The position numbers and the translations under genes were made by a program. Below are positions 8,555 through 16,840 of a DNA stretch of 64,000 bases, piece by piece (within the stretch, counting starts at the first letter, position 1; every line of letters begins with the position of its first letter). Origin of the DNA: Mycolicibacterium litorale (GTDB taxonomy: Bacteria; Actinomycetota; Actinomycetes; Mycobacteriales; Mycobacteriaceae); assembly GCA_002007745.1 (NCBI GenBank), contig CP019882.1, positions 4,278,001 through 4,342,000 of the forward strand, in the 5' to 3' direction. Below the pieces are notes generated by a model. That model had not been told where the DNA came from. It worked only from the letters and a program-made list of their open reading frames with translations, and searched no databases.

Positions 8555-9732
8555 CCAGCGCCATCAAGGCCCGGCTGGACCCGGACAAGCTGATCGAGCA
8601 GGCCTGCGACCTCGCCCAAGCCGATGACTTCGGCCCGGACGACGGCTGGCGGGAGAACCTGGACCGGCTGGTCGACGACCTCGTCGGCGAAGCCGACCTG
8701 TCCCCGCTGGGCGTGGAGATCGCCGCCGGCGACATCATCGTCCCCTTGCGCAACCGCCTGCAGATCACCGCCTGGCGCCGCGCACATCCCGAGGTCGCCG
8801 CCGAACGCATCGAAGCACCCATCGTCATCATGGGCCAGCCGCGTACCGGCACCACGATCCTCTACGACCTGCTCAACCAGGACCCTGACCTGCGGGCTCC
8901 GTTGACCTGGGAGGTGGACCGCCCGTTCCCGGTGCCGCAACCGGACACCTACGAGACCGACCCGCGGATCGACGAGATCCAGGCCCAGCTGGAGATGGTC
9001 GAACAGCTCATGCCCGGATTCATGAAATGGCATCCGATGGGCGCGCGGGTCGGCCAGGAATGCGTCCGCATCACCGCCGGCACCTTCTGCAGCATGATCT
9101 ACAGCACCCAGTACCGGCTGCCCAACTACGCCCGCTGGCTGATGCACGAGGCCGACCACACCGCGGCCTACCGCTACCACCGCGCCTACCTGCAGCACCT
9201 GCAATCCGGCGTGCCCGGGCAGTGGTTGCTGAAGACGCCCGCGCACCTGTGGCAGCTCGACACCCTGCTGGCCGAGTACCCCGACGCGATCCTGGTCCAG
9301 ACCCACCGTGACCCCCTGGTGGTGATCTCCTCGATCAGCGCTCTGATGGCCCATCTGCAGAAGCTAGCCAGCGACAGCGCATCCGTGCAGCGCACCGCTG
9401 GGCAGTGCAGCTCCGAGATGCTGCTCGGGATCGAGCGCGGAATGAAGCTGATCGACGACGGCGTCATCACCGAGGATCGAATCATCGACGTGCGGTTCGC
9501 CGATTTCATGCGTGATCCGTTCACCACGATCAGAACGGTCTATGACCGGATGGGCCGAGAGCTGACCCCGGTCGCCGAACAGCGCATGCGCGAGCATCTT
9601 TCGGCCAACCCCAGCGACGGCGGCGGCAACCGCTACACCTGGGCCGACACCGGCCTGGACGCCGCCGACTTGCGGGAGAAGGTCCGCGCCTATCAGGAGC
9701 GCTACGACGTGCCGACCGAACCTTTGCGCTGA
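8551..9732 (+). CDS. Sulfotransferase family protein, second module
   Basis: PAPS-dependent sulfotransferase-like protein of 393 residues. The phosphosulfate loop GQPRTGTTILYDLL has PRTGTT at residues 97-102, identical in position to the enzyme at 4805; the 3'-phosphate segment is VQTHRDPLVVISSISALM near residue 250. It is translationally coupled to the DUF1214 gene by an ATGA overlap and is the last gene of the TetR operon. It converges on the EamA transporter gene with 16 bases between stops. Acceptor unknown. Confidence 0.86.
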   Translation: MTSAIKARLDPDKLIEQACDLAQADDFGPDDGWRENLDRLVDDLVGEADLSPLGVEIAAGDIIVPLRNRLQITAWRRAHPEVAAERIEAPIVIMGQPRTGTTILYDLLNQDPDLRAPLTWEVDRPFPVPQPDTYETDPRIDEIQAQLEMVEQLMPGFMKWHPMGARVGQECVRITAGTFCSMIYSTQYRLPNYARWLMHEADHTAAYRYHRAYLQHLQSGVPGQWLLKTPAHLWQLDTLLAEYPDAILVQTHRDPLVVISSISALMAHLQKLASDSASVQRTAGQCSSEMLLGIERGMKLIDDGVITEDRIIDVRFADFMRDPFTTIRTVYDRMGRELTPVAEQRMREHLSANPSDGGGNRYTWADTGLDAADLREKVRAYQERYDVPTEPLR

Positions 9733-9748
9733 GAGCTGACGCCAATGG

Positions 9749-10594
9749 TCAGCGCAGCGAGATCATTGCGACCGCGGCCAGCGCCAGGACCATGCCGACG
9801 ACCTGCCAGCGGGTGACCCGTTCGCGCAGGACCACGATGGCCAACAACACCGTGGCGGCGGGATACAGCGACATCAGCACACTGGCCAACGAGAGCATCG
9901 ACGCCTGCAGCGCCAGCAGCATCGCGACGTTGGCCCCGGTGTCCAGCAGTGCGGCGGCCATCGCCAACTTGAACGGAAAGCCGCGCGGCGCATGGAAATT
10001 GCCGGTACAGGCAGCCACCACCATCACCACCGCGGTCGCCGAGAGCCGCGCGAAGAACAACGGCCACAGCCGCGCCTCGACCGGGGCCTGGTGGATCAGC
10101 ACGAAGTTCAGCCCGAACGCCAGCCCCGAGCCGATGGTCAGCCACGCGACCTTGGCGGTGAAGGGGTGCGGGCGCACGTCTTCGTCGGTGGCTTCGCGGC
10201 TGACCAACGCCACGGCCAGCAGGGCCAGCACCGTCCCGACGCCCGCGAGGACACCCGGCCGCTCCCCCAGCGCGAGTCCGACACTGACCGGCACCCCGGC
10301 CACCAGCACCGCGGTCAGCGGGGAGACGACCGAGATCGGGCCGGCTCCCAGTGCCGCGTAGAACCACCAGACGCCGAACGCCTGACTCACCCCGCACAGC
10401 AGTCCCCACACCACGGCGGGCGTGGTGACCGTCCCGCCCACGATGACCGCCAGCAGCCCGAGCAGAACCATCGCCACCGGGTAGGAGACCAGCACCACCC
10501 GCAGGGCGGCCACCCGCCGCGACGCGATGCCGCCGACGAAATCGCTGACGCCGTAACCGATCGCCGAGGTCAGCGCGAGCAGGACCGCGATCAG
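9749..10594 (-). CDS. EamA/DMT-superfamily transporter
   Basis: Integral membrane drug/metabolite transporter with about ten hydrophobic segments in two EamA repeats. The usual-start frame begins only at GTG 10513, which cuts off the first membrane helix. Reading back in frame gives LIAVLLALTSAIGYGVSDFVGG, a typical first EamA helix, with no ATG, GTG or TTG available. The likely start is CTG at 10594, overlapping the smpB stop as CTGA; that gives 281 residues, the family norm. It is the last gene of the prfB-smpB minus-strand operon. The transported solute is unknown. The start remains uncertain. Confidence 0.72.
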   Translation of the reverse strand: MIAVLLALTSAIGYGVSDFVGGIASRRVAALRVVLVSYPVAMVLLGLLAVIVGGTVTTPAVVWGLLCGVSQAFGVWWFYAALGAGPISVVSPLTAVLVAGVPVSVGLALGERPGVLAGVGTVLALLAVALVSREATDEDVRPHPFTAKVAWLTIGSGLAFGLNFVLIHQAPVEARLWPLFFARLSATAVVMVVAACTGNFHAPRGFPFKLAMAAALLDTGANVAMLLALQASMLSLASVLMSLYPAATVLLAIVVLRERVTRWQVVGMVLALAAVAMISLR

Positions 10595-11082
10595 GACATG
10601 CCCTTGGCGCGGCGGCCGAGCTCCCGTGTCACCTCACGTTGCGCATCGCGGCGGGCGATGTCTTGCCTCTTGTCGTGGGCCTGCTTACCGCGCGCCAATG
10701 CCAACTCCACCTTCACCTTGCCGCCGGTGAAGTACAGCGACAACGGCACCAGGGTCAGGTTGCCGTCGCGGATCTTCCCCACCAGCGTGTCGATCTGGCG
10801 GCGGTGCAGCAGCAGCTTGCGGTTGCGCCGCGGGGCGTGATTGGTCCAGGTGCCGTGGTGATACTCCGGGATGTGCAGGTTGCGCAGCCAGATCTCGCCG
10901 TCGTCGACGGTGGCGAAGGCGTCAGCCATTGAGGCCTGGCCTTCCCGCAGGCTCTTGACCTCGGTGCCCTGCAGCACGACACCGGCCTCATAGGTGTCGA
11001 GGATCGAATAGTTGTGCCGCGCCTTGCGGTTGGTGGCGACGACCTTGCGATCCGACTTGTTGTCCTTGGCGTTCTTGGCCAC
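10591..11082 (-). CDS. smpB: SsrA-binding protein SmpB
   Basis: RNA-binding partner of tmRNA, needed to load it into stalled ribosomes. The 163 residues include the family signatures NRKARHNYSILDTYEAGVVL, GTEVKSLREGQASMADAF, and the basic C-terminal tail that reaches into the mRNA channel (RGKQAHDKRQDIARRD, then RELGRRAKGMS). GTG start at 11082, two bases after the ftsX stop. Here smpB and ssrA are separated by the EamA gene and the oppositely oriented TetR-DUF1214-sulfotransferase module, about 3.9 kb. Confidence 0.97.
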   Translation of the reverse strand: MAKNAKDNKSDRKVVATNRKARHNYSILDTYEAGVVLQGTEVKSLREGQASMADAFATVDDGEIWLRNLHIPEYHHGTWTNHAPRRNRKLLLHRRQIDTLVGKIRDGNLTLVPLSLYFTGGKVKVELALARGKQAHDKRQDIARRDAQREVTRELGRRAKGMS

Positions 11083-11084
11083 TG

Positions 11085-11978
11085 CTATCTCCGCACATAC
11101 AGGCGCAGCGTCACGTAACCGGTGATACCGGCCATCAGGACGCCGACGCCGAACATGATCGGCGAGATGTAGAGGATGTCCGCGTAGTCGATCCGGGCGA
11201 TCAGGTTGGCTTGGTAGAACTGGTTGAGCGCGTTCTCCAGGAAGGCGGCGCGCACCACGATCAGCCCGACGATCGCGATGACGACACCGATCGTCGCCGC
11301 CAGCACCGCCTCCAACAAGAACGGCAACTGGGTGTACCAGCGCGTCGCGCCGACCATCCGCATGATGCCGATCTCGGTGCGCCGGGTGTAGGCGGCCACC
11401 TGAACCATGTTGGCGATCAACAAGACCGCGCCGATCGCCTGCACCACCGCGATCGCGAACGCGGCGCTGGACAATCCGTCGAGCACGGCGAAGAGCCGGT
11501 CGATCAGCTCCTTCTGGTTGAGCACATTGAGCACCCCCGGTTGGCCCTGCATCGCGGCGTCGAAATCCTTGTGCTGCTCCGGGTTGTCCAGCTTGACGAT
11601 GAACGACGCCGGGAAGGAGTCCTTACTGGCCACGTCTTTGTACTGCGGGAACTTGCGGATCGCGTCGTTGTAGGCGTCGTCACGGTTGAGGAAGCGCACG
11701 GAGCGGACGTCATCGCGAGCCTCGATCTTGGCGCGCAACGCCTTGCACTGGTCGGCGTCACAGGTGGGGTCGTTGGCCGACAGGTCGTTGGTCAGGAACA
11801 CCTGCGTCTCGACCCGGTCGAGGTAGATGTCGCGCGAGTGGTCGGCCAGCCGCACCACCAGCAGCCCGCCACCGAACAGACCGATCGAGATCGCCGTGGT
11901 CAGGATCATCGCCACGGTCATGGTGACGTTACGACGAAGTCCGGTGAAGACCTCGTTGATCAGGAAGCCGAAGCGCAC
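11085..11978 (-). CDS. ftsX: Cell division protein FtsX
   Basis: Membrane subunit of the FtsEX complex that links cytoplasmic ATP hydrolysis to activation of peptidoglycan hydrolases (RipC in mycobacteria, from family knowledge). 297 residues: an N-terminal membrane span around residues 18-45, an extracytoplasmic domain containing the Cys pair DPTCDADQCKAL, then three C-terminal spans. The GTG start at 11978 directly abuts the ftsE stop codon (11981-11979) with no gap, as expected for a coupled pair. Confidence 0.96.
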   Translation of the reverse strand: MRFGFLINEVFTGLRRNVTMTVAMILTTAISIGLFGGGLLVVRLADHSRDIYLDRVETQVFLTNDLSANDPTCDADQCKALRAKIEARDDVRSVRFLNRDDAYNDAIRKFPQYKDVASKDSFPASFIVKLDNPEQHKDFDAAMQGQPGVLNVLNQKELIDRLFAVLDGLSSAAFAIAVVQAIGAVLLIANMVQVAAYTRRTEIGIMRMVGATRWYTQLPFLLEAVLAATIGVVIAIVGLIVVRAAFLENALNQFYQANLIARIDYADILYISPIMFGVGVLMAGITGYVTLRLYVRR

Positions 11979-12671
11979 TTATCGATCCATTCCGTAGACA
12001 CCACGCTGCTCATCGCGGACGAGCCTGCCCAGGGACAGCTCCACCACACGCTGGCGCATGGAGTCGACGATGTGGTGGTCGTGGGTGGCCATCAAGACGG
12101 TGGTGCCCGTCCGGTTGATCCGTTCGAGCAGATCCATGATGTCCTTACTGGTCTCGGGGTCGAGGTTTCCGGTGGGCTCGTCGGCCAGCAGCACCAGCGG
12201 GCGGTTGACGAACGCGCGCGCGATCGCCACGCGCTGCTGCTCGCCGCCGGACAGTTCGGCGGGCAGCCGGTTGGCTTTGCCGGACAGGCCCACCATCTCC
12301 AGCACCTCGGGCACCACCCGGTTGATGGTGTCGGGCTTCTTGCCGATCACCTCCAGCGCGAAGGCGACGTTTTCGAACACGGTCTTCTGCTGCAACAGCC
12401 GGAAGTCCTGGAACACGCAGCCGATCACCTGGCGCAGCTTGGGGATGTGGCGTCCCGAGAGCTTGTTGACGTGAAACTTCGACACCTGGATTTCGCCGGA
12501 GGTCGGCGTCTCCTCGGCCAGCAGCAGCCGCATGAAGGTGGACTTGCCCGACCCCGACGGCCCGATGAGGAAGACGAACTCACCCTTGTCGATCTTGACG
12601 CTGACGTTGTCGAGGGCTGGGCGAGCCGACGACTTGTACTGCTTGGAGACATGGTCAAGGGTGATCATCAC
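11979..12671 (-). CDS. ftsE: Cell division ATP-binding protein FtsE
   Basis: ABC-type ATPase partner of FtsX, 230 residues. Walker A GPSGSGKST is at residues 37-45, the Q-loop in CVFQDFRLLQ, the ABC signature LSGGEQQR, and Walker B VLLADEPTG in the usual order. Two Met codons begin the frame (12671 and 12668); family alignment from memory favours the second, which changes one residue. It is 45 bases downstream of the Thr/Pro-rich membrane protein gene and abuts ftsX. Confidence 0.96.
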   Translation of the reverse strand: MMITLDHVSKQYKSSARPALDNVSVKIDKGEFVFLIGPSGSGKSTFMRLLLAEETPTSGEIQVSKFHVNKLSGRHIPKLRQVIGCVFQDFRLLQQKTVFENVAFALEVIGKKPDTINRVVPEVLEMVGLSGKANRLPAELSGGEQQRVAIARAFVNRPLVLLADEPTGNLDPETSKDIMDLLERINRTGTTVLMATHDHHIVDSMRQRVVELSLGRLVRDEQRGVYGMDR

Positions 12672-12716
12672 GGCACGCCAGTGTAGCCGTCCGGCCTCGA
12701 CCGGCAGGCTTCCCGG

Positions 12717-13202
12717 CTACAGCGTGGGTACGGCCGGGGTGGATATCGGCCCCTGCCCCGGTGCCGGAGTGGGGGTCGGGGCGGGAGCCGGCGACGGAGT
12801 CGGCAGGCCGGGGAACGGCAGCAGTCCCGGTGGCGCGGTGGTGGTGGGAGACGTCGGCGATGTCGGCGACGTGGGTGACGTCGGTGAGGTCTCGCTCGGA
12901 CTGGTTTCGGTCGTCTCGGTCGGCGACGTGGTCGTCGTCGTGGTCGTGGTGGTGGTCGTCGTGGTGCGGGTTCGCACATCGGTGCGCGGCACCCAGGTGT
13001 AGGACGGGTCCGGGATGAAGCCGGGCGGCACCACCTGGGTGTTCTGGTCCTGCGGTGCCGGCGTCTGCGGCTGGTAGGCCACATACAGCCACCACACCGC
13101 GATGAATGCGGCCAGCAGCGCCGCCGTGGACGTGCGCACACGCCCCCACAGGATGTAGTTCGGCCAGCCGCGGCCCTCGCGACGGGTCGGGATCAGCTTC
13201 AT
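12717..13202 (-). CDS. Single-span membrane protein with poly-Thr and TSP-repeat domain
   Basis: 161-residue protein in the position of M. tuberculosis Rv3103c (from memory). A short basic cytoplasmic start (MKLIPTRREGRGW) is followed by one membrane helix (about residues 26-45, STAALLAAFIAVWWLYVAY), then an outside segment with PPGFIPDPSYTWVPRTDV, a run of about 13 Thr, repeats of TSP, and a Pro-rich end. It looks like a wall-exposed, possibly O-mannosylated protein (inference from Thr/Pro content). The start overlaps the MscS stop as ATGA. Function unknown; location between prfB/mscS and ftsEX suggests an envelope role. Confidence 0.85.
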   Translation of the reverse strand: MKLIPTRREGRGWPNYILWGRVRTSTAALLAAFIAVWWLYVAYQPQTPAPQDQNTQVVPPGFIPDPSYTWVPRTDVRTRTTTTTTTTTTTTTSPTETTETSPSETSPTSPTSPTSPTSPTTTAPPGLLPFPGLPTPSPAPAPTPTPAPGQGPISTPAVPTL

Positions 13203-14170
13203 TCGGACGTCACCGGCCCCTGCGTTCCCTCGGCGCCGCCCGCGGTCGCCGGATGCACGATGGCCTCGACCATCGGTGAACTGTCGGATGGGCTGACGAT
13301 GCCGGCGCGGCTCAGCGCCTCGATCACCAGCACCCGGAGCTTGCGTCCGACTTCGAACTGTTTACCGGGCAGCGTGCGCGCCACCATGCGCAGGTTGACG
13401 GTGTCGAGTTCGATGCTTTCCACTCCCATCAGTTGTGGGGCGTCCAGAAGCAGGTCCTTGAGCCCGGGGTCGGCGATCGCTCTTTCGGATACCCCGTGCA
13501 GCACTTCATTCACCTGATTGAGGTCAGCGGTCGTCGGCACCGGGATGTCGATGACGGCCCGGGCCCAGTCCTTGGACAGGTTCTGGGTCTTGACGATCTG
13601 GCCGTTGGGGATGGTGAGCATCTCGCCTTCCGACGAGCGCAGCTTGGTCACCCGCAGTGTCACGTCCTCGACGGTGCCGGTCGCCTCCTTGGCGATGCCG
13701 GCGACGGTCAACGACACCAGGTCACCGAAGCCGTACTGCTTCTCGGTGATGATGAAGAACCCCGACAGCAGGTCCTGGACGATGCGCTGCGCACCGAAGC
13801 CCAGCGCGGCACCCAACACCGCGGCCGGCGCCACCAGGGAACTGACCGGGACCGCCAGCACATCGGTGACCTCGACCACGACCACGACGGCCAGCAGCGC
13901 GATCGCCACGTAGGAGATCACCGAGGCGACGGCCTGGCGGTGCTTGGCGCTTTCCGAGCGGACCAGGGCATCGCTCTCCCGGAAGTCGGCGTCGATGCGG
14001 CGGCTGATCCGCTGCGCCGTCCAGTTGATGAACCGCGCAGCGAGCAGGCCACCGAGGACCAACAGGGTGATCCGCAGCCCACGGGTCAGGATCCACTCGC
14101 CGATGGTGCCGTGCCAGAAGTCGTGCCAGCGATCGGCGAACCCGAACGCTAGGACACTAGTTTTCGTCAT
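13199..14170 (-). CDS. MscS-family mechanosensitive ion channel
   Basis: Small-conductance mechanosensitive channel-like protein of 323 residues that releases solutes on osmotic downshock. Three hydrophobic segments occur in the first 140 residues; the pore-lining helix is Gly/Ala-rich (APAAVLGAALGFGAQRIVQDLLSGFFI) and the following beta domain has the family pattern ITEKQYGFGDLV and MLTIPNGQIVKTQNLSKDW. The start overlaps the end of prfB by 14 bases and the stop overlaps the next gene by 4, so it is firmly within the operon. Confidence 0.92.
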   Translation of the reverse strand: MTKTSVLAFGFADRWHDFWHGTIGEWILTRGLRITLLVLGGLLAARFINWTAQRISRRIDADFRESDALVRSESAKHRQAVASVISYVAIALLAVVVVVEVTDVLAVPVSSLVAPAAVLGAALGFGAQRIVQDLLSGFFIITEKQYGFGDLVSLTVAGIAKEATGTVEDVTLRVTKLRSSEGEMLTIPNGQIVKTQNLSKDWARAVIDIPVPTTADLNQVNEVLHGVSERAIADPGLKDLLLDAPQLMGVESIELDTVNLRMVARTLPGKQFEVGRKLRVLVIEALSRAGIVSPSDSSPMVEAIVHPATAGGAEGTQGPVTSE

Positions 14171-15275
14171 CTCGTCGGTTGCGCCAGCGGATTCCTGCTT
14201 CCAGGAAGCCGTCGATGTCCCCGTCCAGGACCGCCGCGGGATTGCCGACCTCGTACTCGGTCCGCAGATCCTTGACCATTTGGTAGGGGTGTAGCACGTA
14301 GGAGCGCATCTGGTTGCCCCAGGAGCTTCCGCCGTCGCCCTTGAGGGCGTCCATCTCGGCGCGCTCTTCCTGGCGTTTGCGCTCCAGGAGTTTGGCCTGC
14401 AGCACGCGCATCGCCGACACCTTGTTCTGCAGCTGGGACTTCTCGTTCTGGCAGGTGACGACGATGCCGGTCGGGATGTGGGTCAGCCGCACCGCCGAGT
14501 CGGTGGTGTTGACCGATTGGCCGCCGGGCCCGCTGGAGCGGTAGACGTCGACGCGCACATCCTGCTCGGGGATGTCGATGTGATCGGTGGTCTCGGTTAC
14601 CGGCAGCACCTCGACGTCGGCGAACGAGGTCTGCCGGCGGTTCTGGTTGTCGAACGGGCTGATCCGCACCAGCCGGTGGGTGCCCTGCTCGACCGACAAG
14701 GTGCCGTAGGCGTAGGGCGCGTGTACCGCGAACGTCGCACTCTTGATGCCGGCCTCTTCGGCGTAGGAGGTGTCGAACACCTCGACGCCGTAGTGGTGCT
14801 GCTCGGCCCAGCGGATGTACATGCGCATCAGCATCTCGGCCCAGTCGGCGGCGTCCACGCCGCCGGCGCCGGACCGGATGGTCACCAGCGCCTCGCGCTC
14901 GTCGTACTCACCGGACAACAGCGTGCGGACTTCGAGCTGTTCGACGTCGGCCTGTAGTGCTTTCAGTTCGGCGTCCGCCTCGGCGAGGGCGTCCGCGCCG
15001 CCGGCTCCTTCTTCCTCGGCAGCCAGCTCGTAGAGCACCGGCAGGTCGTCCAGACGGCTGCGCAGGCCTTCGACTCGACGCAACTCGCCCTGGGCGTGCG
15101 ACAGCTCGCTGGTGACCTTCTGGGCGTGACTCTGGTCGTCCCACAGGTTGGGGTCGGCCGCCTCGTGTTCGAGCTTCTCGATCTTGGCGCGCAGACCATC
15201 GATGTCGAGCACCCGCTCCACCGTGGTGAGGGTGGTGTCCAGGGCGGCGATATCAGTCTGACGATCGAGGTCCAC
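14157..15275 (-). CDS. prfB: Peptide chain release factor 2
   Basis: Class I release factor reading UGA and UAA. 372 residues with the RF2-specific SPF tripeptide in VRISPFDNQNRRQ and the universally conserved GGQ in SSGPGGQSVNTTDSAVR. The frame is continuous from the GTG at 15275, so the programmed +1 frameshift seen in many bacterial prfB genes is absent, as is normal in mycobacteria. It is the first gene of the seven-gene minus-strand operon and is divergent from fprA across 194 bases with no other gene. Confidence 0.97.
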   Translation of the reverse strand: MDLDRQTDIAALDTTLTTVERVLDIDGLRAKIEKLEHEAADPNLWDDQSHAQKVTSELSHAQGELRRVEGLRSRLDDLPVLYELAAEEEGAGGADALAEADAELKALQADVEQLEVRTLLSGEYDEREALVTIRSGAGGVDAADWAEMLMRMYIRWAEQHHYGVEVFDTSYAEEAGIKSATFAVHAPYAYGTLSVEQGTHRLVRISPFDNQNRRQTSFADVEVLPVTETTDHIDIPEQDVRVDVYRSSGPGGQSVNTTDSAVRLTHIPTGIVVTCQNEKSQLQNKVSAMRVLQAKLLERKRQEERAEMDALKGDGGSSWGNQMRSYVLHPYQMVKDLRTEYEVGNPAAVLDGDIDGFLEAGIRWRNRRDDEN

Positions 15276-15469
15276 GGGTTCTCAGGGTACCGGCGGCGAA
15301 GCGTTGTGATCCACGACGGCTCCTGGGACTTCTGAGGCGGCCGGCCAGGCTCCGCGTTTAACATCACTTTTGTAACCAGGATGTGTGCCGCGCGACTGCC
15401 GCAGCGGCGCTTCTCGACTGCGACGCGACAGCCCATTGCGCGCAGCCGGGCTGATGAGAAAGCTCGAGA

Positions 15470-16837
15470 ATGCGTCCTTACTATGTCGCGATCGTCGGTG
15501 CAGGCCCGTCCGGATACTTCGCGGCGGCTGCGCTGCTGAAGTTCGCCGACCAGTCGCTGGCCGCCGGTGGACCCGATGTGCGGGTCGACCTGCTGGAGAT
15601 GTTGCCGACCCCGTGGGGTCTGGTCCGATCAGGGGTGGCCCCGGACCATCCGAAGATCAAGTCCATCAGCAAGACCTTCGAGAAGACGTCCATCGACCCG
15701 AGATTCCGGTTCTTCGGCAACATCACCGTCGGTGAGGACGTGCACGCCGACGAACTCGCGGACCGCTACGACGCGGTGATCTACGCCGTCGGCGCGCAGT
15801 CCGACCGAGCCCTGCACATCCCCGGCGAGGAATTGGCCGGCAGTGTCGCCGCCGTCGACTTCGTGGGTTGGTACAACGCCCATCCGCATTTCGAGGACAT
15901 CTCCCCCGATATCACCAGCGGACGCGCCGTGGTGGTGGGCAACGGCAACGTCGCCCTCGACGTGGCGCGCATCCTGGTGACCGACCCCGACGTACTGGCC
16001 AACACCGACATCGCCGACCACGCGTTGAAGGCGTTGCATGACCGCGGTGTCGAGGAGGTGATCCTGCTCGGCCGGCGGGGCCCGCTGCAGTCGACGTTCA
16101 CCACGCTCGAACTCCGCGAGCTCGGCGAGTTGGACGGGGTGGACGTGGTGATCGATCCGGCGGATCTGGCCGACATCAGCGACGAGGACGCCGAGGCCGT
16201 CGGCAAGATCACCAAGGGCAACATCAAGGTGCTGCGGGACTACGCGCAGCGCGAGCTGACCCCCGGACACCGTCGCATCGTGTTCCGGTTCGGGACCTCC
16301 CCGATCGAGATCCGCGGCACCGACCGGGTCGAGGAGATCGTGCTCGGCCGCAACGAACTGGTGTCCGACGAAACCGGGCGGGTGGTCGCCAAGGACACCG
16401 GTGAGCGCGAGACGCTGCCGGTGCAGCTGGTCGTGCGCGCGGTGGGCTACCGCGGAGTCCCCGTTCCCGGGCTGCCCTTCGACGAGGCCTCGGGCACCAT
16501 CCCGCACGCCGACGGCCGGGTGGCCGACCGAGCCAACGAGTACGTCGTCGGCTGGATCAAGCGCGGCCCGTCGGGGATCATCGGCACCAACAAGAAGGAC
16601 TCCCAGGACACCGTCGACACCCTGATCGCCGATCTCGCGGGGGCCGAGCTCACCGACGTGGGCCCGGATCACTCCGATGAGTTGGTCCGGTGGCTGGTCG
16701 AGCGCCAGCCGCTGCTGGTGACCGATGACCACTGGCAGCTGATCGACACCTATGAGCGCACGGCCGGCGAACCGCACGGCCGCCCGCGGGTGAAGATCGC
16801 CAACGTGGCCGAACTCCTGCGGATCGGCCACGGCTAG
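15470..16837 (+). CDS. fprA: NADPH-ferredoxin reductase FprA
   Basis: Adrenodoxin-reductase-type FAD enzyme that moves electrons from NADPH to ferredoxins, supporting cytochrome P450s and iron-sulfur metabolism. 455 residues, near the family norm. FAD motif GAGPSGYFAA at residues 10-19; the PTPWGLVRSGVAPDHPKIK block is diagnostic of this family; NADP(H) motif GNGNVALDVARIL near residue 160; C-terminal GWIKRGPSGIIGTNKKDSQDTV closes the FAD site. Neighbour order prfB-fprA matches M. tuberculosis Rv3105c-Rv3106 as I recall it. It converges with the MFS gene, 3 bases between stops. Confidence 0.96.
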   Translation: MRPYYVAIVGAGPSGYFAAAALLKFADQSLAAGGPDVRVDLLEMLPTPWGLVRSGVAPDHPKIKSISKTFEKTSIDPRFRFFGNITVGEDVHADELADRYDAVIYAVGAQSDRALHIPGEELAGSVAAVDFVGWYNAHPHFEDISPDITSGRAVVVGNGNVALDVARILVTDPDVLANTDIADHALKALHDRGVEEVILLGRRGPLQSTFTTLELRELGELDGVDVVIDPADLADISDEDAEAVGKITKGNIKVLRDYAQRELTPGHRRIVFRFGTSPIEIRGTDRVEEIVLGRNELVSDETGRVVAKDTGERETLPVQLVVRAVGYRGVPVPGLPFDEASGTIPHADGRVADRANEYVVGWIKRGPSGIIGTNKKDSQDTVDTLIADLAGAELTDVGPDHSDELVRWLVERQPLLVTDDHWQLIDTYERTAGEPHGRPRVKIANVAELLRIGHG

Positions 16838-16840
16838 CGG

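Noticed and set aside
11211..12686. 491-codon plus-strand open frame across ftsX and ftsE
   Set aside because: Exact antisense of two essential, conserved genes.
12900..12970. Tandem repeat or CRISPR-like array
   Set aside because: The repeated GTC/GTG triplets encode the poly-Thr run of a membrane protein; there are no spacers. I found no CRISPR array anywhere in the window.
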